DNA of 64,000 bases, taken from NCBI GenBank assembly GCA_947000775.1, contig CAMQGK010000048.1, forward strand, positions 3,808,501 through 3,872,500. The letters are read 5' to 3'. Numbering within the stretch: position 1 is the first letter of the stretch; every line of letters starts with the position of its first letter. The notes below the pieces were generated by a model. It worked only from the letters and a program-made list of their open reading frames with translations, was not told the DNA's origin and searched no databases. This DNA comes from Pterois miles. Lineage: Eukaryota; Chordata; Actinopteri; Perciformes; Scorpaenidae. Both the position numbers and the translations under genes were made by a program. Of this stretch, positions 59,472 to 64,000 are shown one piece after another.

Positions 59472-61539
59472 TTCTATTAAAAGTGCACCTGGAGATGCTG
59501 GGGTATACTATACTATACACATAAACATTTAACAAATACATGTTGGTTCAAACACAGCATCAGCTCACCACATGCCTACACCCAGACAGAGCTGAATAAA
59601 TACAGATGTGGATGGTAAGAGACTGACCACTCCAGGCAGGTCACAGCAGGTGTCCTCTGCGGCCCATGTGGTGTTACAGACGATCTCGAAGGACTGAAGC
59701 TGGAACTGGACACAGTGAAGAGCACAGGACAGGCTGAGCACAGGCCGATGAACACAACCAGGGCTTTCTAATATATCTTCAGAGTGTGTGATGAGGGCAG
59801 TACCGGTGCTGATCCACTACTGGGTCCTCTGGTCTTTACCAGCTTGCCCAGCATCTCAAAGCCGTCGGTCGGTAGGTTGCCTAGAGGGCGGGCGGGCCGC
59901 TCGCCAACACGCTGGCAGTCCACAGACAGGGACACGCCCACCTGGCTGACAGACAGGTGAACCTGCCAATCACATATATTAATATTAGACCAGGTGGTCA
60001 GATTGACTAGGCCCCAACACCCTGTAACTCCTATTATTACTTTCTGTCTCCAGGTTTGGGATCAGTAATAATGTTATCTTCAGGAAGTCACACTGAAATA
60101 AAATGTCCGTTTTATTGGAGACGTAACATAGCTAGATGGAAATAATGATATTCAACCTGAAAAGATGACATCAATGTTTCACTTTCTTGCTAAATGACAG
60201 TGAATGCGTTATATTATATATATTATATATATTATGTCACCTTGTGAAAACTGCCATAGAACAGCCTGTGGACCTGCCGCTGGTCAAAGGTCAGCTCCTG
60301 CACTTCGCCCCTGTAGTCCAGACTGAAGTACACCAGATGCTTGGTGGTAGCTGTGGGGGAAGATGTCCAGCCATCAACGTCTAACTCACATTATGTCCTG
60401 CACAGACCCACGGGGCTCCACAGAGGGCACAGAGTGGGCGTGAGGAGACGGCAGACTGTATCCTCTAGTGGGCTGAAACACTACCGACTCTTTCTGAATT
60501 GGTTCTTGAAAAGTGCTGTGAAACTCTGTCAGGATGCGTTTCAGTCATCGCTGACGGCTTCTTACGACTCAAGTCCACATTCACCGTGTCAGGGTTTATT
60601 TCACAGCAATGACCGGCCAGCTGTACGTTGTCCCTTCATTAAAAACTACAGTAATCAGCTGGTTAAAGTCCCCAAAGCATGACTGAGGGTTTTTCCCTGA
60701 GCCGGGGTGGCGGCTAGCAGCTAACAGCGCTAACAGTGAAAACTAACCGTGTTAAGCCGGGGGAAATCCATCAGTTAAATTAATTAATGAAGTTTCATCT
60801 AGTTTTTTGGCTGTTTAAAATGCATATTAACTCTTTTCATGTTTCATCTGTTACCACAGTGAAGAAGGAAAATTACCCGACTTGCTTTGTTTATACGTCT
60901 TTTGAATCTGAGGTCACATTTACTTTAAATGAAACTAGATGCAACTAATCATTACTTTCATTACTGATTAATGTCTCAGTTATTTTCTCAACCTATTGTG
61001 TGGTCCATAAATTTGACAATTACAGAAAAATGCTCAACCAAATGTCCTGCTACCAAAGATTTTGTCTGACCATTCAGCTTATTATTTCATTCGACAGAGA
61101 AAAGCAGCAAATAAAAGCTATAAAATCAAGTAGCTTGAATCACACGCAACAGTTGGTAATGTAGCTTGAAAAACACCGTAAACCATATATATCAAAATGA
61201 CTTCTGATTCTTTTTCTGTTGCTTACTAATCGATGGATTGATTAAACACTTCAGCTCTACATAAAACCAGGAACCACAGGCAGTGAAAACACCTCATATT
61301 CAGCTGTGACTTCAGAGCAGCCTGAGCTCGTGGTGAGAGCTGGTCCAGGATCGATGTCACGACGGGAGCCTAAAGGGATTATGGGATGTAACTCACGGTC
61401 GAGCACCACTCCCATCTGGGGCTGGAAGTCGGCGTCGGTGAGCTGCCAGAGGGCGAAGGGCTCCCGGGGCGTGTCCTGCAGCACACGGAAGGAGATGCTG
61501 ATGGTGTGTTCGGGAGAGAAACCTGCCGGGTGGATGAAC
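53542..61539 (-). CDS. col20a1: collagen alpha-1(XX) chain, C-terminal part
   Basis: This is a FACIT-type collagen of the XII/XIV/XX group, secreted to the matrix. In-window exons on the minus strand are 61397-61539, 60241-60350, 59804-59962, 59628-59705 (thrombospondin-N/laminin-G-like module), 58156-58241, 58009-58062, 57384-57479, 57193-57246, 57052-57105, 56914-56967, 56147-56218, 54584-54619, 54348-54414, 54059-54246, 53819-53896 and 53542-53708. Type XX is preferred to XII or XIV because of the GMAVQG interruption, the GERGEKGEPQSMAMIYQLVT junction and location near adnp/dpm1. The VWA and fibronectin-III exons must lie right of 61539 and were not found before 64000. Two exons (58156-58241 and 54059-54246) are each one base short of the frame. 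All other joins are in phase with GT-AG borders. Confidence 0.85.
56553..56601 (-). mobile_element. SINE 3' tail fragment
   Basis: AAGATAAGATAAGATAAG followed by ATTCCTTTATTAGTCCCACA is the reverse of the CTGTGGGACTAATAAAGG tail. No body is recognised. Confidence 0.55.
58246..58287. repeat. col20a1: (CA)n microsatellite at a col20a1 acceptor
   Basis: About 21 CA units end four bases before the exon at 58241. On the gene strand this is (TG)n directly followed by TCAG, so it stands where the polypyrimidine tract should be. Confidence 0.9.
59111..59475 (+). mobile_element. tRNA-derived SINE, full copy
   Basis: The head GGGCGGCAGTAGCTCAGTC, B-box-like GGTTCAAGTCCC, body CAAGGCACCAGACCCCCAAC and 3' end CGTGGGACTAATAAAGGA with a (CTT)n tail. 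It lies between the last TSPN exon and the first collagen exon of col20a1. It is the reference copy for the deleted one at 4353-4530. Confidence 0.88.
59628..61539 (-). CDS. col20a1: col20a1 thrombospondin-N-terminal-like (TSPN) module
   Basis: Four exons encode a laminin-G-fold module. It starts FIHPAGFSPEHTISISFRVL, continues with EPFALWQLTDADFQPQMGVV, HLVYFSLDYRGEVQELTF, RLFYGSFHKVHLSVSQVGVS and DGFEMLGKLVKTRGP, and ends FQLQSFEIVCNTTWAAEDTC then CDLPGV. Phases run 143 bp, 110 bp, 159 bp, 78 bp without conflict. The conserved Cys residues (DCQR, IVCN, TCCD) needed for the disulphides are present. The first part of the module lies on an exon not seen here. Confidence 0.88.
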
Positions 61540-63269
61540 CTGGAGGGCGAGAGGGACGTAAAGGTTTCCCTTTATTTTCAACAAGAACAACGACGCAGAG
61601 ACGGGTGTGCTGGGAGATCCTCAACTGGGACGCTGTGTCAGTAAGTTGCCCTCGAGTGCAGTTTAACATGCGATCGGCTGATCTGCTCTGTATCAGCTCT
61701 GTACCCATCAACACATCCAGCTGTGGTCGATGGAGTGGTGCTTCACCTACTGTATATCAGGAGCTTTATGAGCAGCGATGGAGCCAAGACAGCCATCAAA
61801 GCCAGAAGGGCTTCAGTCGGCTCGTCTGGACATCTGAGGAGGCTTCACATCAGGGATGGATCTGAAGGGGAAGGTGTTCTTTAACGCCGCCGTGTCTCCT
61901 CCTAAATCTGTACTGTTGAGACTGATACAGCAGGACGACAGGCCAGAGGTTCCTCACAGTATAACCAACAGTCGGCCGTGTGGTCGGCTGATGTTTCTTA
62001 TTCTGTTGAGCCGATTTAATGGTCTGAAGAACGAGAGACGCTCAGAGAGACAGAGACAGATTTTCTGTTATGTCTCGTCAACTCTGTTAAATCTAGTCAT
62101 GTTATTATTTATTGTTTCATGTTTCTTTTCATGCTTTAGTTTGTTCATGTTGTGTCCATGGTTTATGTTTAGTCATTTTATGTTAAAGTTAAAGTCTCCC
62201 ATGTCTGCTCTTGTCATGCACTTCCTGTTTTATTTTGTAATTCTCTCATTTCAGACCCTGACTTCCTCCCTTTGTTTGATTTTCCCACCTGTGTGATTGT
62301 CACCCCCTGACTGGCTCCACCTGTGTTGCCCTACGTCCTGGATAAATAGTCCTCGTCTCCCTTTGTCTTGTGCCGGTTCGTCTTGTTCAGTCCATGTGTC
62401 GTATCAAGCGGTCCGAGCCAAGTTGACCTGTTCGTCAGGTTTGATCCATGTTTTTGTTAAATCATCATTTTGAGAGTTGTGCATTTGAGTCCCCAGTTAT
62501 GGTGTCTGAGGTTGTTACATCTTCATCTCAAACTCTGTGAAATAAGAGTTAATTTAGACCAAAGCAGAGTTGGTGGTTGTTGGAAAGACTAACGAAGACC
62601 GTGTTGGTGAGTTTTATCTGGTTTCCAGACTGAATCAAGTGTTTTATGATGCTCCGCTATGTACAGCTCATCTCTCCAGAAACAAAGACACATGCCATGA
62701 GGACTCAGGTGGACTGAGGAACAGGGGGGTACTACTGGCACGGTACCGATCAATCAGACCTAATATGAAAATGTGGTCAGGTCTACACCTTCAAGACAAA
62801 GATCCGGCCTGAAGAAAGCAACGTGAGGTCTGTACTGCGGTACGAGTCTGGAGGATCATCAACACAGGATCCTTCATATGAATCATAAAAACACTCTTTG
62901 CAACTTGGTCTAATCTTTCTTCATTAGCTAGGACCTTTCTGTTCGTTTTCTTTTTTATTCTGCACCCCAGATGCATCCAGACGATCAAATATTTGTTCTA
63001 TACAGCAGCACAGTCACCGACTATCAGCCCCACATCCAGCCGGAGGCCTTTCGCTGACGTTCATTTAGAGCAGTTTAATCGCTCCTTCACATCCATTCTC
63101 TTGTTCCAGTATTAGACACGACAGAAATGTTCCATTTGGTAAATCTCAGTATGTAAAATACAGCGTGGCCTCTTCAGTGGAGTGGGATTGATCGCTCCGG
63201 CCACACCAGGAAGATGTCACGTCAAGGATGTTTCACTTTACATGCGCAAAGCATGACAAAGCTCCTGAA
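61540..63269 (-). other. col20a1: col20a1 intron, no further exon recognised
   Basis: The acceptor at 61540 (CTCGCCCTCCAG on the gene strand) needs an upstream exon, but no TSPN, FN-III or VWA-like peptide is seen up to 63269. About 62085-62420 (with ATAAATAGTCC and TTCCTGTTTTATTTTG) looks like a decayed interspersed repeat, possibly LTR-derived. This is a weak call. Confidence 0.45.
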
Positions 63270-64000
63270 CACAGCTGGCCACAGCTGGCCACACAGCTGG
63301 CCTCAGCTGGCCACACAGCTGGCCACACAGCTGGCCTCAGCTGGCCACACAGCTGGCCACAGCTGGCCACACAGCTGGCCTCAGCTGGCCTCAGCTGGCC
63401 ACACAGCTGGCCTCAGCTGGCCACACAGCTGGCCACACAGCTGGCCACTCAGCTGGCCACACAGCTGGCCACTCAGCTGGCCACACAGCTGGCCACACAG
63501 CTGGCCACACAGCTGGCCTCAGCTGGCCACACAGCTGGCCTCAGCTGGCCACACAGCTGGCCACACAGCTGGCCACACAGCTGGCCACACAGCTGGCCAC
63601 ACAGCTGGCCACACAGCTGGCCACACAGCTGGCCTCAGCTGGCCACACACTCTCAGCTGGCCACACAGCTGGCCTCAGCTGGCCACACAGCTGGCCACAC
63701 AGCTCCTCAGCTGGCCTCAGCTGGCCACACAGCTGGCCACACAGCTGGCCACACAGCTGGCCACACAGCTGGCCACACAGCTGGCCTCAGCTGGCCTCAG
63801 CTGGCCTCAGCTGGCCACACAGCTGGCCACACAGCTGGCCACAGCTGGCCACAGCTGGCCACACAGCTGGCCACACAGCTGGCCTCAGCTGGCCTCAGCT
63901 GGCCACACAGCTGGCCACACAGCTGGCCTCAGCTGGCCACACAGCTGGCCACACAGCTGGCCACACAGCTGGCCACACAGCTGGCCACACAGCTGGCCTC
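63270..64000. repeat. 10/12-bp minisatellite with CAGCTG in every unit, open at right edge
   Basis: Units ACACAGCTGGCC (12 bp) and TCAGCTGGCC (10 bp) alternate irregularly, about 60 in view, with rare breaks such as ACACTCTCAGCTGG. Each unit carries the palindrome CAGCTG. The array continues beyond the window. Confidence 0.96.

Overview
The window is vertebrate nuclear DNA, almost certainly from a ray-finned fish and probably a percomorph. Genes are split into many short GT-AG exons. The interspersed repeats are teleost types: a Tc1-like transposon, hAT-derived MITEs and tRNA-headed SINEs. Much of the rest is microsatellite and minisatellite DNA. Four protein-coding genes can be supported, all on the minus strand. 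From left to right they are the first two coding exons of a Par-6 gene (pard6b, coding 14334-16012, leaving the window on the left), complete adnp (coding 36687-40599), complete dpm1 (coding 46246-51221) and the 3' part of col20a1 (coding 53542-61539, leaving on the right). PARD6B, ADNP and DPM1 are also neighbours on human 20q13.13 and COL20A1 lies on 20q, so the block looks like conserved synteny.

Layout. 1-14333 is intron 2 of pard6b: a decayed Tc1 element, a MITE, a shortened SINE, several microsatellites and one unrecognised open frame whose phase would fit splicing to pard6b. 14334-16345 holds pard6b exons 2 and 1 and a CpG-rich promoter region, with a hAT-like element starting about 340 bp upstream of the ATG. 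17-35.6 kb is intergenic and has at least five minisatellite families, including a nearly pure pyrimidine tract of about 5.5 kb. 35.6-45.4 kb is adnp: 3' UTR, three coding exons, G-rich intronic repeats and a CpG-island promoter. 46.2-51.2 kb is dpm1, nine coding exons, with a 24-bp palindromic minisatellite in intron 1. 52-61.5 kb is col20a1: thrombospondin-N-like exons followed by collagen exons. The right edge is a CAGCTG-rich array running out of the window.

The genes do unrelated jobs: cell polarity (pard6b), chromatin and neural regulation (adnp), dolichol-phosphate-mannose synthesis (dpm1) and extracellular matrix (col20a1). They share synteny, not a pathway. I found no new enzymatic or defence system. 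The most unusual content is the density and internal organisation of the tandem arrays. Next are two one-base shortfalls in G/C homopolymers of col20a1 that break its frame, and the phase-compatible open frame inside pard6b intron 2. The very long open frames in this window are products of stop-free tandem repeats, not genes.
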